Positions 55,458 to 64,000 of a stretch of 64,000 nucleotides of DNA are shown in pieces. This DNA is from Rhodanobacter sp. OK091 (GTDB lineage: Bacteria; Pseudomonadota; Gammaproteobacteria; Xanthomonadales; Rhodanobacteraceae): the NCBI RefSeq assembly GCF_900142825.1, contig NZ_FRCH01000002.1, positions 1,054,001-1,118,000 of the forward strand. Reading direction: 5' to 3'. The position numbers and the translations under genes are program-made. Each line of letters starts with the position of its first letter. Within the stretch, counting starts at the first letter, position 1. A model generated the notes under the pieces. It made no database searches and was not told where the DNA came from. It worked only from the letters and a program-made list of their open reading frames with translations.

Positions 55458-56354
55458 TCAGCTGCGTGCGAGCCGTTCGCGCAGATGGTCGATGAAACTG
55501 CGTACTTTCGCTGGCGGCTGTTTTCCAGGGTAAACCGCATGGATGCCGCCTTGGGGCAACCGGTACTGCGCCAGCAAGACCACCAGCCGCCCGCTGCGGA
55601 TGTCTTCCTCGGCCAGGTAATCCGGCAGCACCGCCACGCCGGCACCGGCCAGCACCATCGCACGCACGGCGGCCGCATTGTTGGCCTGCGCCACCTGCCG
55701 CATGCGCACGCTGCGCCGATGGCCGCTGCCGCTGACAAAGGTCCAGCGCAGCGGCGTGGCCAGCACCGACATGGCGATCCAGCCATGCGCGGCCAGATCT
55801 TCCGGCCGACGCGGCGTACCGTGTACTGACAGATACGCCGGCGCAGCCACGACCAGCTGGCGGAAGCTGCCAAGCCGCGTGGCGTGCATGCTGGAGTCGC
55901 GCAACCAGCCTAACCGTATCGCCAGATCGAATCGTTCGGCGATCAGGTCGCTGATGCGATCGCCGATCGCCAGATCGACCTGTACCTGCGGATGCAACTG
56001 ACAGAAACTCGCCAGCGCCGGCGCCACTACCGCCATGCCGTAGTCGGTCGAAGTGGTAAGGCGCAGCGTGCCGCTGGGCGTGTCGCGATTGCTGCCTACG
56101 CGCTCGATCGCTGCCTCGGCATCGGCCAGCAAGCGTACGCAATCGGCGTGGAAACGAGTGCCGGCCTCGGTCAGCGACATGCGCCGCGTACTGCGCAGCA
56201 GCAGCGTCACGCCCAGCTCGCGTTCCAGCTTCGCCAGATGCTGGCTGACCATCGCCTTGGTCAGTCCCAGTTGTTCGGCTGCCGCGGTGAATGAGCCCGC
56301 GCGTACCAGCGCCACGAATACCGCCAGCCGGTTGAGATTGATTTCGTTCGCCAT
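55458..56354 (-). CDS. LysR-family transcriptional regulator
   Basis: A 298-residue regulator. The HTH is INLNRLAVFVALVRAGSFTA, AAEQLGLTKAMVSQHLAKLE, followed by RELGVTLLLRSTRRMSLTEA. The effector-binding domain begins near GTLRLTTSTDYGMAVVAPAL. It is divergent from the NAD(P)-binding oxidoreductase gene, the usual arrangement for a LysR regulator and its target. The ATG at 56354 is preferred over a TTG five codons earlier. Confidence 0.93.
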   Translation of the reverse strand: MANEINLNRLAVFVALVRAGSFTAAAEQLGLTKAMVSQHLAKLERELGVTLLLRSTRRMSLTEAGTRFHADCVRLLADAEAAIERVGSNRDTPSGTLRLTTSTDYGMAVVAPALASFCQLHPQVQVDLAIGDRISDLIAERFDLAIRLGWLRDSSMHATRLGSFRQLVVAAPAYLSVHGTPRRPEDLAAHGWIAMSVLATPLRWTFVSGSGHRRSVRMRQVAQANNAAAVRAMVLAGAGVAVLPDYLAEEDIRSGRLVVLLAQYRLPQGGIHAVYPGKQPPAKVRSFIDHLRERLARS

Positions 56355-56487
56355 GGTTGTCACTGTCAATTAAAAATTTACAGTGAATTATGCATTGTGC
56401 GATTTATCAAACCAATGAGATGGCGCATGCTTTCTCCCGTCAACCGCCGACAATCCGTCGCGCGGCATACCTCGACTGGAGCCACCC

Positions 56488-57129
56488 ATGAAAATCGCAC
56501 TGTTCGGCGCCACCGGCCATCTCGGCCAGGGCATCCTCAAGGAAGCGCTGTCACGCGGCTACGACGTGACCGCGATCGTGCGTGACCCGTCGCGCCTCGC
56601 TCAACGCGACGACAAGCTGAAGGTCGTCACCGGCGACGTCGCACAACCTGCCAGCTGGATCGATGCCGTACGCGGCGCCGACGCCGTGGTGGCCAGCCTG
56701 TCTGCCCGCCGCGATGGCGACCCCGACAGCGTTCCCGCCAATGCGGGCGTGCTGCTGGACAGCTTGCCCAAGGCCGGCGTGAAGCGGCTGCTATGGGTCG
56801 GCGGAGCCGGTTCGCTGGAAGTGGCGCCAGGCGTCAAGGTGATCGACGACCCGCATTTCCCTGCGGCCTGGAAACCGGAAGCGAATGCGCAAGCCAAGGC
56901 ACTGGACGTGTTCCGCGCCAGCCAGGCCGACGTGGACTGGACCTACATCAGCCCGGCCGCCCTGATCGAGGATGGCGAACGCAGCGGCAAATACCGTGTC
57001 GGCGGCGACCAGCTGCTGGCCGACGCCAACGGCGTCAGCCGTATCACGGTTCCCGACTACGCTGTCGCCCTGCTCGATCGGATCGAACAGCACGACGCGT
57101 TGCGCAAGCGCATCACCGTCGCCTACTGA
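56488..57129 (+). CDS. NAD(P)-dependent oxidoreductase, NmrA/YwnB-like atypical SDR
   Basis: A 213-residue Rossmann-fold protein. The cofactor motif is MKIALFGATGHLGQGILKEA, followed by LSRGYDVTAIVRDPSRLAQR and VKRLLWVGGAGSLEVAPGVK. The YxxxK catalytic pair of classical SDRs is not evident, as expected in this subgroup. It is probably regulated by the divergent LysR gene and overlaps the 3' end of the cytochrome c gene by 7 bp. Confidence 0.88.
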   Translation: MKIALFGATGHLGQGILKEALSRGYDVTAIVRDPSRLAQRDDKLKVVTGDVAQPASWIDAVRGADAVVASLSARRDGDPDSVPANAGVLLDSLPKAGVKRLLWVGGAGSLEVAPGVKVIDDPHFPAAWKPEANAQAKALDVFRASQADVDWTYISPAALIEDGERSGKYRVGGDQLLADANGVSRITVPDYAVALLDRIEQHDALRKRITVAY

Positions 57130-57758
57130 GCGCTGCTTGGCGTGGCCATGCTGGCCGCTCCGGCGGGCATGGCCATGCCGGGCGGCTGACCGGCATCCGG
57201 ATGATCGTGCGCATGCTCGTGATCGCCGCCCATATCCATGTCCATGTCCTCATCCGGCGGCGCCTTGGCCACGATGTCCTTGTACTGCGCCGGCGTCATG
57301 TCGGGCAGTTTCTGCAGGAACGCCACCATGCTCCAGATGGTGGCGTCGTCGTGGCTGGAACCCCACGCCGGCATCGCGCTCATCTTGACGCCGTGCTTGA
57401 TCACCCAGAACGCCTCGCGCGGATCGGGCCGGAACTTCGACAATTGCGGCGGCTTCGGGTACATGCCCGGACGCATTTCGTTCTCGGCCATGCCCGGTGC
57501 CAGGTGGCAACCGGTGCACATCGCCGCGTACTGGCCGGCACCTTTGAGGATCAGCTGCGGATCATCGAGGTTGGGCACCACGATGTCCTTCGCATGGTGC
57601 TCGATCGAGCGCTCGCGCAGCGCCTGCATCATCACGTAGACGGGTTTCGTGTGGGGGGCGTCCGCGCCGATGTTGTAGACGCCGGAACAGACGAAAGCTG
57701 CAACGGCGGCGACAGCGATGACGCAGAGAATCGCGAGGGTGACGATGAGTCGTTTCAT
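57123..57758 (-). CDS. c-type cytochrome with Met/His-rich tail, last gene of the copper operon
   Basis: A 211-residue protein anchored by an N-terminal hydrophobic segment (LIVTLAILCVIAVAAVAAFV). The haem site is YAAMCTGCHLAPGMAENEM (CxxCH), and the axial Met is likely in KMSAMPAWGSSHDD. The tail is rich in Asp/Met/His (EDMDMDMGGDHEHAHDHPDA), typical of copper binding. It follows copB by 20 bp. It may pass electrons to the multicopper oxidase or bind copper; this is inference from context. Confidence 0.85.
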   Translation of the reverse strand: MKRLIVTLAILCVIAVAAVAAFVCSGVYNIGADAPHTKPVYVMMQALRERSIEHHAKDIVVPNLDDPQLILKGAGQYAAMCTGCHLAPGMAENEMRPGMYPKPPQLSKFRPDPREAFWVIKHGVKMSAMPAWGSSHDDATIWSMVAFLQKLPDMTPAQYKDIVAKAPPDEDMDMDMGGDHEHAHDHPDAGQPPGMAMPAGAASMATPSSAQ

Positions 57759-57778
57759 GGGCTTTCCTCAGAACCGGG

Positions 57779-58984
57779 TCAGAACCAGATGCGGACACCA
57801 GCAACCCATTGCTGGTCGAAAACAGCCTGATGCTCGTCGCGAGCCAAGTCGGCGGTGGCTCCGAAGCGGCGTACCCAGACTACGCCGATATACGGCGCAA
57901 ATTCGCGCCGGATCTCGTAGCGCAGGCGCAGTCCCAGCTTCGCATCCGTGAGCCCGTTGCCGATGCCGCGCGCCGGATCGGACTTGCCATGGAAGTTGAC
58001 CTCCAGCTCCGGCTGCAGAATCCATCGCTGAGTGAACAACAACTCGTAGTCGGCACGCAAACGCGCTGCGGTACGCCCGGAAGACCCGGCATAAGCGGTT
58101 GCCTCGATCTCGAACCAGTACGGCGCCAGGCCTTGCACGCCGAAGGCTGCCCACTCCCGCTTCGGGCCGGCCCCGAAATCATGGCGCACACCCAGCTGCG
58201 TACTCCAGAATGTGGCGACGGCATGATTCCACAGCGCCTCGAGCTCGCCATCTTCGAGCCTGCCGCCGCTGTGTTCGCCCTCGCTGCGTAGCCATAATTT
58301 GTCCGCGTCATTGCCGTACCAGCCTTCGGCCTCCCACGACTGGCCGTTCCCGTCGCGGCCATGGAACGCTTCCAGCTGATCCACCAGCAGCATGCCGGTC
58401 GGCGCGCTGCCGTGCATGTGCAGCCCATGCGCTGGACTGGCGGCGATGCCGTCGGAATAATCGCCGCCGCGTGCGTCCGCTGGCGCGCGGCCGCCTTGCA
58501 TCGGCCCCATGATCATGCCCGACGTCGAATCCATGTCATGCGCCGCACCATGGCTGGAGTCCGGCGTCGCCTGGTGATCCATGACCGAGTGATCCATGAC
58601 CGACATGTCGTGGCCGGATGTCGCAGGCGCGGCAGGTGTCGGCCCGTGATCCATCTCTGACGCGGAACCGTGACCCATGCCGCCCATATCCTGCATTCCC
58701 GTGGACGAAGGTGTCGACGTGGCGGGAGCATGCGGCTTCTTCGCCTTCTTGATCGGCGCTTTCGTCGGTGGTTTCGCGGTGCTGCTTGTGCTGGCCGGCA
58801 TCGCCATGTCATGCATGCCGGCCTGATCCATGCCAGACATGGCATCCATGTCCATCGGCGCCGTACTGCTCGACGACGCCGGAGCGCTCTGCGCCGTTGC
58901 CGCCAGCGGCAACACCAGCAGCAGCGCTGCCAGCAACGCCGAACAACGCGGAACAATCGAGGTGTTGCGGCGATGCATCCTCAT
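57779..58984 (-). CDS. copB: copper resistance protein B
   Basis: A 401-residue outer-membrane protein. After a signal peptide (SALLAALLLVLPLAATAQSA) comes a Met/His/Ser-rich copper-binding region (MDMDAMSGMDQAGMHDMAMP and several SGHDMSVMDHS-type repeats). The CopB barrel follows (LHMHGSAPTGMLLVDQLEAF; WYGNDADKLWLRSEGEHSGG; EFAPYIGVVWVRRFGATADL) and ends in WF. The ATG overlaps the copA stop (ATGA). An open frame further upstream is within copA and not used. Confidence 0.95.
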   Translation of the reverse strand: MRMHRRNTSIVPRCSALLAALLLVLPLAATAQSAPASSSSTAPMDMDAMSGMDQAGMHDMAMPASTSSTAKPPTKAPIKKAKKPHAPATSTPSSTGMQDMGGMGHGSASEMDHGPTPAAPATSGHDMSVMDHSVMDHQATPDSSHGAAHDMDSTSGMIMGPMQGGRAPADARGGDYSDGIAASPAHGLHMHGSAPTGMLLVDQLEAFHGRDGNGQSWEAEGWYGNDADKLWLRSEGEHSGGRLEDGELEALWNHAVATFWSTQLGVRHDFGAGPKREWAAFGVQGLAPYWFEIEATAYAGSSGRTAARLRADYELLFTQRWILQPELEVNFHGKSDPARGIGNGLTDAKLGLRLRYEIRREFAPYIGVVWVRRFGATADLARDEHQAVFDQQWVAGVRIWF

Positions 58985-60765
58985 GACACCACCACCTCGC
59001 GGAACATGCCCGCCTCCATGTGATAAAGCATGTGGCAGTGGTAGGCCCAACGCCCTGGATTGTCGGCGGACACCGCATAGGTAATGCGCTGCGCCGGCTG
59101 CACGTTGATGGTGTGCTTGCGCACCTGAAACTGGCCGTCCGGAGTTTCCAGCTCGCTCCACATGCCATGCAGATGGATCGGATGGTTCATCATGGTGTCG
59201 TTCACCAGGACGATACGCAGCCGCTCGCCGGTGTTGAAGTGGACCGGCTTGGCATCGGAGAACTTCACGCCGTCGAACGACCAGATGAAGCGTTCCATGT
59301 TGCCGGTCAGGTGCAGTTCGATCTCGCGGCTGGGTTCGCGCGTATCGATCGGACCGCCAATGGTATGCAGGTCGGCGTAGGTCAGCACGCGTCGGCCGTT
59401 GCCGCGCAGTCCGATGCCCGGATCGTCGAGATTGGTGCGCGGCATGTCGACATGCATGTCGACACCGGGGCCGTATTCGGTACGGGCGTGGCGAACGACA
59501 GGTGTGGGCGCGGCCGCCATGCCGGCCATGTTGCCCTGATCCATGGCAGCGTGACCCATGGCGGCATGATCCATACCGGGCATCGCGGCATGACCACTAC
59601 CGTGATCCGCGTGCGGCATGGCGCCCATCATGTCCTGCATACCCAGCCATACACGCCGGTCCATTGCCGGTATCTCGGCGGACATCCCCAGCCGCGGTGC
59701 CAGCGTGCCGCGAGCATGGCCGCTGCGATCGATCGACTGGGCGAACAAGGTATACGCACGCTCGTCATGCGGCTCGACGATGACGTCGTAGGTCTCCGCC
59801 ACCGAGATGCGGAACTCGTCGACCGGCACCGGCTGCACGTCCTGGCCATCGGCCGCGATCACCGTCATCTTCAAGCCGGGAATGCGCACGTCGAAAATGG
59901 TGGACGACGAACCGTTGATGAAGCGCAGCCGTATCTTTTCGCCGGGTTTGAAAATGCCGGTCCAGTTGCCGGCCGGCGCGGCGCCGTTCATCAGGTAGGT
60001 ATAGGTGTAAGCGGAGACGTCGCCGAGATCGGTCGGGTTCATGCGCATCTCGTTCCACATCTTGCGCATCGCCAGCGCCTGACCCAGCCCTTTCTCGCGC
60101 ACGTCGCGAAAGAAGTCCGGCGCGGTCGGCTGCGCGAAGTTGTAGTAGTCGCTCTGCTTCTTCAGTTTGGCGTAGATGCGCTCGGGATTCTCATCGGTCC
60201 AATCGCTCAGCATCACCACATAGTCGCGATCGGTCGGATAACGATCGGGGCCGGCCGGTTCGATCACCAGCGGACCGTACAAGCCGGTCTGCTCCTGGTA
60301 ACCCGAATGCGAGTGATACCAGTACGTGCCTGACTGGCGCACCTGGAACCGGTACGTGAAGGTTTCGCCGGGTGCGATGCCATCGAAGCTGAGGCCCGGC
60401 ACACCATCCATGCCGGCCGGCAGGATGATGCCGTGCCAGTGAATCGAGGTCGGCATGTGCTGCAATCGATTGGTTACGCGCAAGGTGACCGTGCTGCCTT
60501 CCTTCCAGCGCAGGATCGGGCCGGGAATGCCGCCATTGATGGTGACCGCCGGTCGCGTCTTGCCGGTGTAGTTGACCGGTGCCTCGACGATGTCCAATGC
60601 AAAATCGGTACCGCTCAACACGGTGGGATGTCCGGGGCTGGTCAGTGCCCAGACGTTCGAAGGCCACAGCAGGCCAAGACCGGCCGCCGCGCCGCCCAAG
60701 GCCACGCCCTGGACAAAACGCCGTCGCGACAGATCAGTCGCCGGCGACGGAAAAAGTGATTTCAT
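58981..60765 (-). CDS. copA: multicopper oxidase CopA
   Basis: A 594-residue periplasmic oxidase with a Tat signal (DLSRRRFVQGVALGGAAAGL). Copper ligands are TSIHWHGIILP, TYWYHSHSGYQEQTGLYGP, MNHPIHLHGMWSELETPDGQ and WAYHCHMLYHMEAGMFREV (type 1 Cys-His with Met). A Met-rich insert (MGAMPHADHGSGHAAMPGMD; AAMGHAAMDQGNMAGMAA) is typical of CopA/PcoA. GGAGAG lies upstream of the ATG at 60765. It oxidises or sequesters Cu(I). Confidence 0.97.
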   Translation of the reverse strand: MKSLFPSPATDLSRRRFVQGVALGGAAAGLGLLWPSNVWALTSPGHPTVLSGTDFALDIVEAPVNYTGKTRPAVTINGGIPGPILRWKEGSTVTLRVTNRLQHMPTSIHWHGIILPAGMDGVPGLSFDGIAPGETFTYRFQVRQSGTYWYHSHSGYQEQTGLYGPLVIEPAGPDRYPTDRDYVVMLSDWTDENPERIYAKLKKQSDYYNFAQPTAPDFFRDVREKGLGQALAMRKMWNEMRMNPTDLGDVSAYTYTYLMNGAAPAGNWTGIFKPGEKIRLRFINGSSSTIFDVRIPGLKMTVIAADGQDVQPVPVDEFRISVAETYDVIVEPHDERAYTLFAQSIDRSGHARGTLAPRLGMSAEIPAMDRRVWLGMQDMMGAMPHADHGSGHAAMPGMDHAAMGHAAMDQGNMAGMAAAPTPVVRHARTEYGPGVDMHVDMPRTNLDDPGIGLRGNGRRVLTYADLHTIGGPIDTREPSREIELHLTGNMERFIWSFDGVKFSDAKPVHFNTGERLRIVLVNDTMMNHPIHLHGMWSELETPDGQFQVRKHTINVQPAQRITYAVSADNPGRWAYHCHMLYHMEAGMFREVVVS

Positions 60766-60875
60766 GGAATCTCTCCAGCGGGGAAAGCGCCGGCAACCCG
60801 TGCCGGCCATACGCACCTGGCGCGCTCGCTATGACGCGGGCGAGCGCGGCCGAGGCCCATCGCGATGAGCGAAGG

Positions 60876-61274
60876 TCAGCCTGTTGGAGGTCGCAACGGC
60901 GGTGCGTGGGGGATGCTGGGCGGGGCCGCGACTGATGCAGAGCGCTGCACGGCAACCAGCGGCGCCGGAGCGAGTTCAGCCATGGCAACGGCCGGCAATA
61001 CACTGCCGCACACCATCGCGCAGTGACAGGCATCCGTCGATGCCTGCTGGCCATGGCCCCGACCGCCACAGCAATCGGCATCGACCTGCATGGTGTGCTG
61101 GCCGTGGCCGGCCAAATAGGCCACGGACGGCACCGGGCCCGCCTGATGCGCGTCGCTCATGGCCATTCCGCCGGGTGTGCCATACGCCGGTGTCACGGCA
61201 AGAATCAGCCACGCCAACCACGCCAGCGCGCGAAAGCGTGACGAGTATGCGAAGTGGCGAAGCGTGCGGCTCAT
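60876..61274 (-). CDS. copL: CopL-family metal-binding protein
   Basis: A 132-residue protein with a signal-like N-terminus (RALAWLAWLILAVTPAYG). It has a Cys/His-rich centre (HTMQVDADCCGGRGHGQQAS; TDACHCAMVCGSVL) and ends PPSIPHAPPLRPPTG, close to the PxLPHLIRPPIG end of Xanthomonas CopL. In Xanthomonas, copL precedes copAB and is needed for copper-dependent expression, which matches its place here, 110 bp before copA. Confidence 0.85.
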   Translation of the reverse strand: MSRTLRHFAYSSRFRALAWLAWLILAVTPAYGTPGGMAMSDAHQAGPVPSVAYLAGHGQHTMQVDADCCGGRGHGQQASTDACHCAMVCGSVLPAVAMAELAPAPLVAVQRSASVAAPPSIPHAPPLRPPTG

Positions 61275-61395
61275 CGGCGCAGCTTACGTGCTGCCTCGCC
61301 AGGGCTCAACTCTGGAGCTGCATCCACACGCGATCGGCCCGGCCGGAAGACCAGGCATGCTTCCACTCCACACCAACCGGGCTACTTCTACCGGA

Positions 61396-61743
61396 CTACT
61401 TGGTGTAACCCATGTGCAGCGTGATCTTGTCACCGGCCTTGAGATCCGCCACCGATGCCGGTGGGAAATGTACGCGCAGCGACATGCCAGCGCTGGTCAC
61501 TTCGACCATGCCGGTGGTGGTGTCGACGGAGGTCACGGTAGCGGGCATCTGATGCATGCTGCTGTTCATCTTGTGCATGCTGCCTTTCATCTTGTGCATC
61601 ATCGAGTCGCTGTGCATCTGGCCCATGCTGCTGGCGGAAGAAGCCGGCGCCATGCTGCCGGCTTCCTGGGCGCTAACCGTGGTGACGGCCAGACCAAGAC
61701 CGAACACGACTGTTGCCAGGATGGTTTTCGGCGAAAACATCAT
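61396..61743 (-). CDS. small secreted Met/His-rich protein, probable periplasmic copper binder
   Basis: A 115-residue protein with signal peptide ILATVVFGLGLAVTTVSAQE. The middle is Met/His/Ser-rich (MGQMHSDSMMHKMKGSMHKM and further). The C-terminal half is beta-rich (PATVTSVDTTTGMVEVTSAG; LKAGDKITLHMGYTK), resembling a CusF-like OB fold. It is first in line upstream of copL on the same strand and may be a copper chaperone. A CusF assignment is not proven. Confidence 0.75.
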   Translation of the reverse strand: MMFSPKTILATVVFGLGLAVTTVSAQEAGSMAPASSASSMGQMHSDSMMHKMKGSMHKMNSSMHQMPATVTSVDTTTGMVEVTSAGMSLRVHFPPASVADLKAGDKITLHMGYTK

Positions 61744-61905
61744 GTTGATTCTCCGGGCGGAAGGCAGTCAGGCCGGGATGCCTGACCGGTTGCGATCACG
61801 CAACAGGCAAAGCCTGCACCGGCGAATGTGCAGGAATGGTTTACGTTACGGGGAAGGACAGCATCCGCGCATCTATACTTGGCTCCCCTGCCCGCCGTGA
61901 CCGCC

Positions 61906-62829
61906 ATGAATTACCGCCACGCCTATCACGCCGGCAATTTCGCCGATGTCCTGAAACACACCGTACTGCTCGCGCTGATCGAGGCAATGCAGGCCAAGCC
62001 GACGCCGTTCTGTTACATCGACACTCACGCCGGCAGTGGAAACTACCCGCTGGACGGATTCGAGGCAAAGAAGACCGGCGAATACAAGGACGGCATTACC
62101 CGGCTGCATCCGGCCGAAAAGGTGCCGCCGCTGCTGCAGCGATGGCGCGCCGGCATCCTCGGCGGCGAAGGCAACGAGCAGGGGTTGAAGCATTATCCCG
62201 GCTCGCCGCTGCAGGTCGCCCGGTTATTGCGTCCGAACGACAGCGCGCAGTTGTGCGAGCTGCATACGGAAGAAGCCTCCAAGTTGCGCGACCTGTTCCG
62301 CGGCAACCCGCGGGTGCACGTGCATCAGCGCGACGGCTACGAGGCGCTGAAGGCGCTGCTGCCGCCGAAGGAAAAACGCGGCCTGGTACTGATCGATCCG
62401 CCGTACGAGGCGCAAGAGGCCGAGTACAAGCTGATCGAGAAGGCTTTGAAGGAGGCGCTGCTGCGCTGGCCCACCGGCGTCTACGCCGTGTGGTATCCGA
62501 TCAAGCTGCGCAGCCAGGTGCAGCCGTTTCTGCGCGGCCTGCAGCGCAGCGGTGCGAAACGCGTGCTGCGCGTCGAACTGCTGGTGCATCCGGACGACTC
62601 GCCGCTGCGCCTCAACGGCTCGGGCATGGTGATCCTCAACGCGCCGTGGAATCTCGACGACGTGCTGCGCGAACCGCTGCGTGCTCTGGCCAGCCTGTTG
62701 TCGCAGGAGCGTCCTGCCGAAACGAAGCTGGACTGGCTGCTACAAGAGGGCGCCGAACCCGCCGCACCGAGTCCGCTGCCGCCGTCGCGCCTGCTGCGCC
62801 CAGCTACGCCGCCGCCACGCCGGCGCTGA
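61906..62829 (+). CDS. rlmJ: 23S rRNA (adenine(2030)-N6)-methyltransferase
   Basis: A 307-residue enzyme that methylates A2030 of 23S rRNA. Typical blocks are MNYRHAYHAGNFADVLKHTV, FCYIDTHAGSGNYPLDGFEA (SAM site), ALLPPKEKRGLVLIDPPYEA (DPPY catalytic motif) and VYAVWYPIKLRSQVQPFLRG. The ATG at 61906 gives the family N-terminus; 26 upstream residues are dropped. The C-terminus is extended by a Pro/Ala-rich tail of about 30 residues. Confidence 0.95.
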   Translation: MNYRHAYHAGNFADVLKHTVLLALIEAMQAKPTPFCYIDTHAGSGNYPLDGFEAKKTGEYKDGITRLHPAEKVPPLLQRWRAGILGGEGNEQGLKHYPGSPLQVARLLRPNDSAQLCELHTEEASKLRDLFRGNPRVHVHQRDGYEALKALLPPKEKRGLVLIDPPYEAQEAEYKLIEKALKEALLRWPTGVYAVWYPIKLRSQVQPFLRGLQRSGAKRVLRVELLVHPDDSPLRLNGSGMVILNAPWNLDDVLREPLRALASLLSQERPAETKLDWLLQEGAEPAAPSPLPPSRLLRPATPPPRRR

Positions 62830-62917
62830 CGCCATCGGCGACACGCACTGCGCTGGCCCCGCTTGTTGTAGCGTAGCGATCATCGATCACTTTCACGCAC
62901 CGCCACAGGAGTCCGCC

Positions 62918-63430
62918 ATGCGTACCACCGCCCGCTCCCTGCTCTGCCTGCCCGCCTTGCTGGTTCTGCTGTCCGTGCTCGGCTGTGCGCCGGCACCTCT
63001 CTACAAGGCGACCGCACAGGCAACGGCCGCCACGCCGTTCCAGGTCGCGCAAGCGCCCGAACGCTATGCCGGCGGCGACATCATCTGGGGTGGCCGCATC
63101 GTGCAGGTCAGCAACTTCAACGACCACAGCGAAGTCGAACTGCTGGCCTATCCGCTGGATGGCTCGCAGCGACCGAAGGCGAACGACAGCGGCAACGGCC
63201 GCTTCATCGCCGTGCTGCCCGGCTACGCGGAACCGCTCGACTACCCCGCGGGCGCGCTGATGACGATCAGTGGCAAGCTCAACGGCAGCCGCGCCGGCAA
63301 GGTAGGTGCAGCCGATTACGTATTTCCGCTGATCACCGTGGCGCAGTCGCACGTGTGGACGGCCGACGAAATGAACAAGGGCCGCAACAACATCCACTTC
63401 GGCGTGGGTGTGGGCGTCGGCATCCACTGA
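62918..63430 (+). CDS. slp: Slp-family outer-membrane lipoprotein
   Basis: A 170-residue lipoprotein with lipobox LLVLLSVLGCAPAP. The Slp pattern is visible in RYAGGDIIWGGRIVQVSNFN, ELLAYPLDGSQRPKANDSGN, GRFIAVLPGYAEPLDYPAGA and QSHVWTADEMN. AGGAG precedes the ATG at 62918. Slp proteins are induced by starvation or stationary phase in E. coli; the role here is unknown. It ends in a Gly/Val repeat (GVGVGVGIH). Confidence 0.92.
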   Translation: MRTTARSLLCLPALLVLLSVLGCAPAPLYKATAQATAATPFQVAQAPERYAGGDIIWGGRIVQVSNFNDHSEVELLAYPLDGSQRPKANDSGNGRFIAVLPGYAEPLDYPAGALMTISGKLNGSRAGKVGAADYVFPLITVAQSHVWTADEMNKGRNNIHFGVGVGVGIH

Positions 63431-63495
63431 CACCCCCGCGCAAAATCCTGCGTCGCCGCTAGACTGTGCGACTCATTTCCAAGGATTGAAGCCGC

Positions 63496-64000
63496 ATGTC
63501 GTCCGGTCACGCCAACCCCATCAAGGCGATCCTGCTCGCGCTGGGTGCGAACTTCGCCATCTTCGTGACCAAACTTTTTGCCGCGCTGGTCACCGGCTCT
63601 GGCGCGATGATGGCCGAAGCCGTGCACTCGCTTGCCGACTGCGGCAACCAGGGCCTGCTGCTGCTCGGCATACGTCAGGCCAAACGCCCGCCGTCCGACG
63701 AATTCCCGCTGGGCTGGGGCCGCGCGCTGTACTTCTGGTCGTTCCTCGTCGCGATCTTGCTGTTCAGCGTGGGCGGCATGTTCTCGATCTACGAAGGCAT
63801 CCACAAGCTCACAAATCCCGAGCCCTTGAAATGGCCGTGGCTGGCGCTGGGCGTGCTGGTGTTCGGCATCGTCGTCGAAAGCATTTCGATGCGCGGCTGC
63901 CTGCAGGAAGTAAACAAGGCCCGCGGCACGCAAAACCTGTGGACATGGTTTCGCGAAACCCGCTCCAGCGAACTGCTGGTGATCTTCGGTGAAGACCTGG
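63496..64000 (+). CDS. cation diffusion facilitator family transporter, N-terminal part (cut by window edge)
   Basis: About 168 residues of a membrane protein starting MSSGHANPIKAILLALGANF. The CDF pattern includes FVTKLFAALVTGSGAMMAEA, VHSLADCGNQGLLLLGIRQA (conserved His/Asp metal site of TM2) and FPLGWGRALYFWSFLVAILL. It would export Zn2+, Fe2+, Mn2+ or related ions using the proton gradient. It lacks the stop because the window ends. Confidence 0.9.
   Translation, partial: MSSGHANPIKAILLALGANFAIFVTKLFAALVTGSGAMMAEAVHSLADCGNQGLLLLGIRQAKRPPSDEFPLGWGRALYFWSFLVAILLFSVGGMFSIYEGIHKLTNPEPLKWPWLALGVLVFGIVVESISMRGCLQEVNKARGTQNLWTWFRETRSSELLVIFGEDL

Noticed and set aside
61300..61320. Possible copper-regulator box (CCAG...CTGG) upstream of copL
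   Set aside because: Arms are only 4-5 bp and do not match a known CueR or CopR box well enough to report as a site.

Overview
This is a high-GC proteobacterial chromosome segment. Gene content and order suggest a gammaproteobacterium of the Xanthomonadales/Lysobacterales, most likely Rhodanobacteraceae (Rhodanobacter/Dyella/Luteibacter-like). The pointers are fimV next to asd, aroC and prmB, a rnfB-like gene coupled to nth, a copL-copA-copB operon, and DUF1800/DUF1501 genes. Genus-level placement is inference.

Layout. (1) 1-13.0 kb is core: fimV (cut by the left edge), asd, a D-2-hydroxyacid dehydrogenase, aroC, a GNAT acetyltransferase and prmB on the minus strand; psd, a HerA/DUF853 ATPase, a membrane/TPR-like protein and greB on the plus strand; an MltD-like transglycosylase between them. 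(2) 13.2-29.8 kb is mixed core: a PhnD-like binding protein, a DUF3025 protein, rimO, dienelactone hydrolase plus HIT protein, dcd, an FMN reductase coupled to apbC/mrp, an MFS-HAD-DeoR operon with a candidate operator, metG, rnfB-like, nth and a porin. (3) 29.9-36.0 kb holds a DUF1800-DUF1501-DUF1800 cassette and a PadR/HAAS-domain pair. (4) 36.1-50.2 kb is an accessory island, AT-richer in its first 9 kb. Its centre is an eight-gene minus-strand RiPP operon (45433 down to 37559). It is followed by an IS3-family relic, an intact IS3-family element, a broken SDR gene, and an ADH-SDR-TetR module with two matching palindromic operators. (5) 50.4-57.1 kb returns to housekeeping genes: a cyclophilin, a methyltransferase, an AsmA protein, an EamA exporter and a LysR/oxidoreductase pair. 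(6) 57.1-61.7 kb is a copper-resistance operon. (7) 61.9-64.0 kb has rlmJ, slp and the start of a cation-diffusion-facilitator gene.

The most interesting part is the RiPP operon. A 42-codon gene at 41837-41965 (minus strand) encodes a leader ending in Leu-Gly-Gly and a 26-residue core with two Cys, several Thr/Ser and several Asp/Glu. Around it are an HlyD adaptor, a C39-peptidase ABC exporter, an ATP-grasp ligase resembling graspetide (omega-ester peptide) ligases, a SPASM-type protein with no radical-SAM CxxxCxxC, a MauE-like membrane protein fused to a thioredoxin-like domain, a secreted ChaN/EreA-like protein and a 73-residue protein. Together they read as a grasp-with-SPASM-like pathway: leader recognition and ester/amide cross-linking in the cytoplasm, possible thiol oxidation at the membrane, then leader removal and export through the C39 transporter. 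The product and its activity are unknown.
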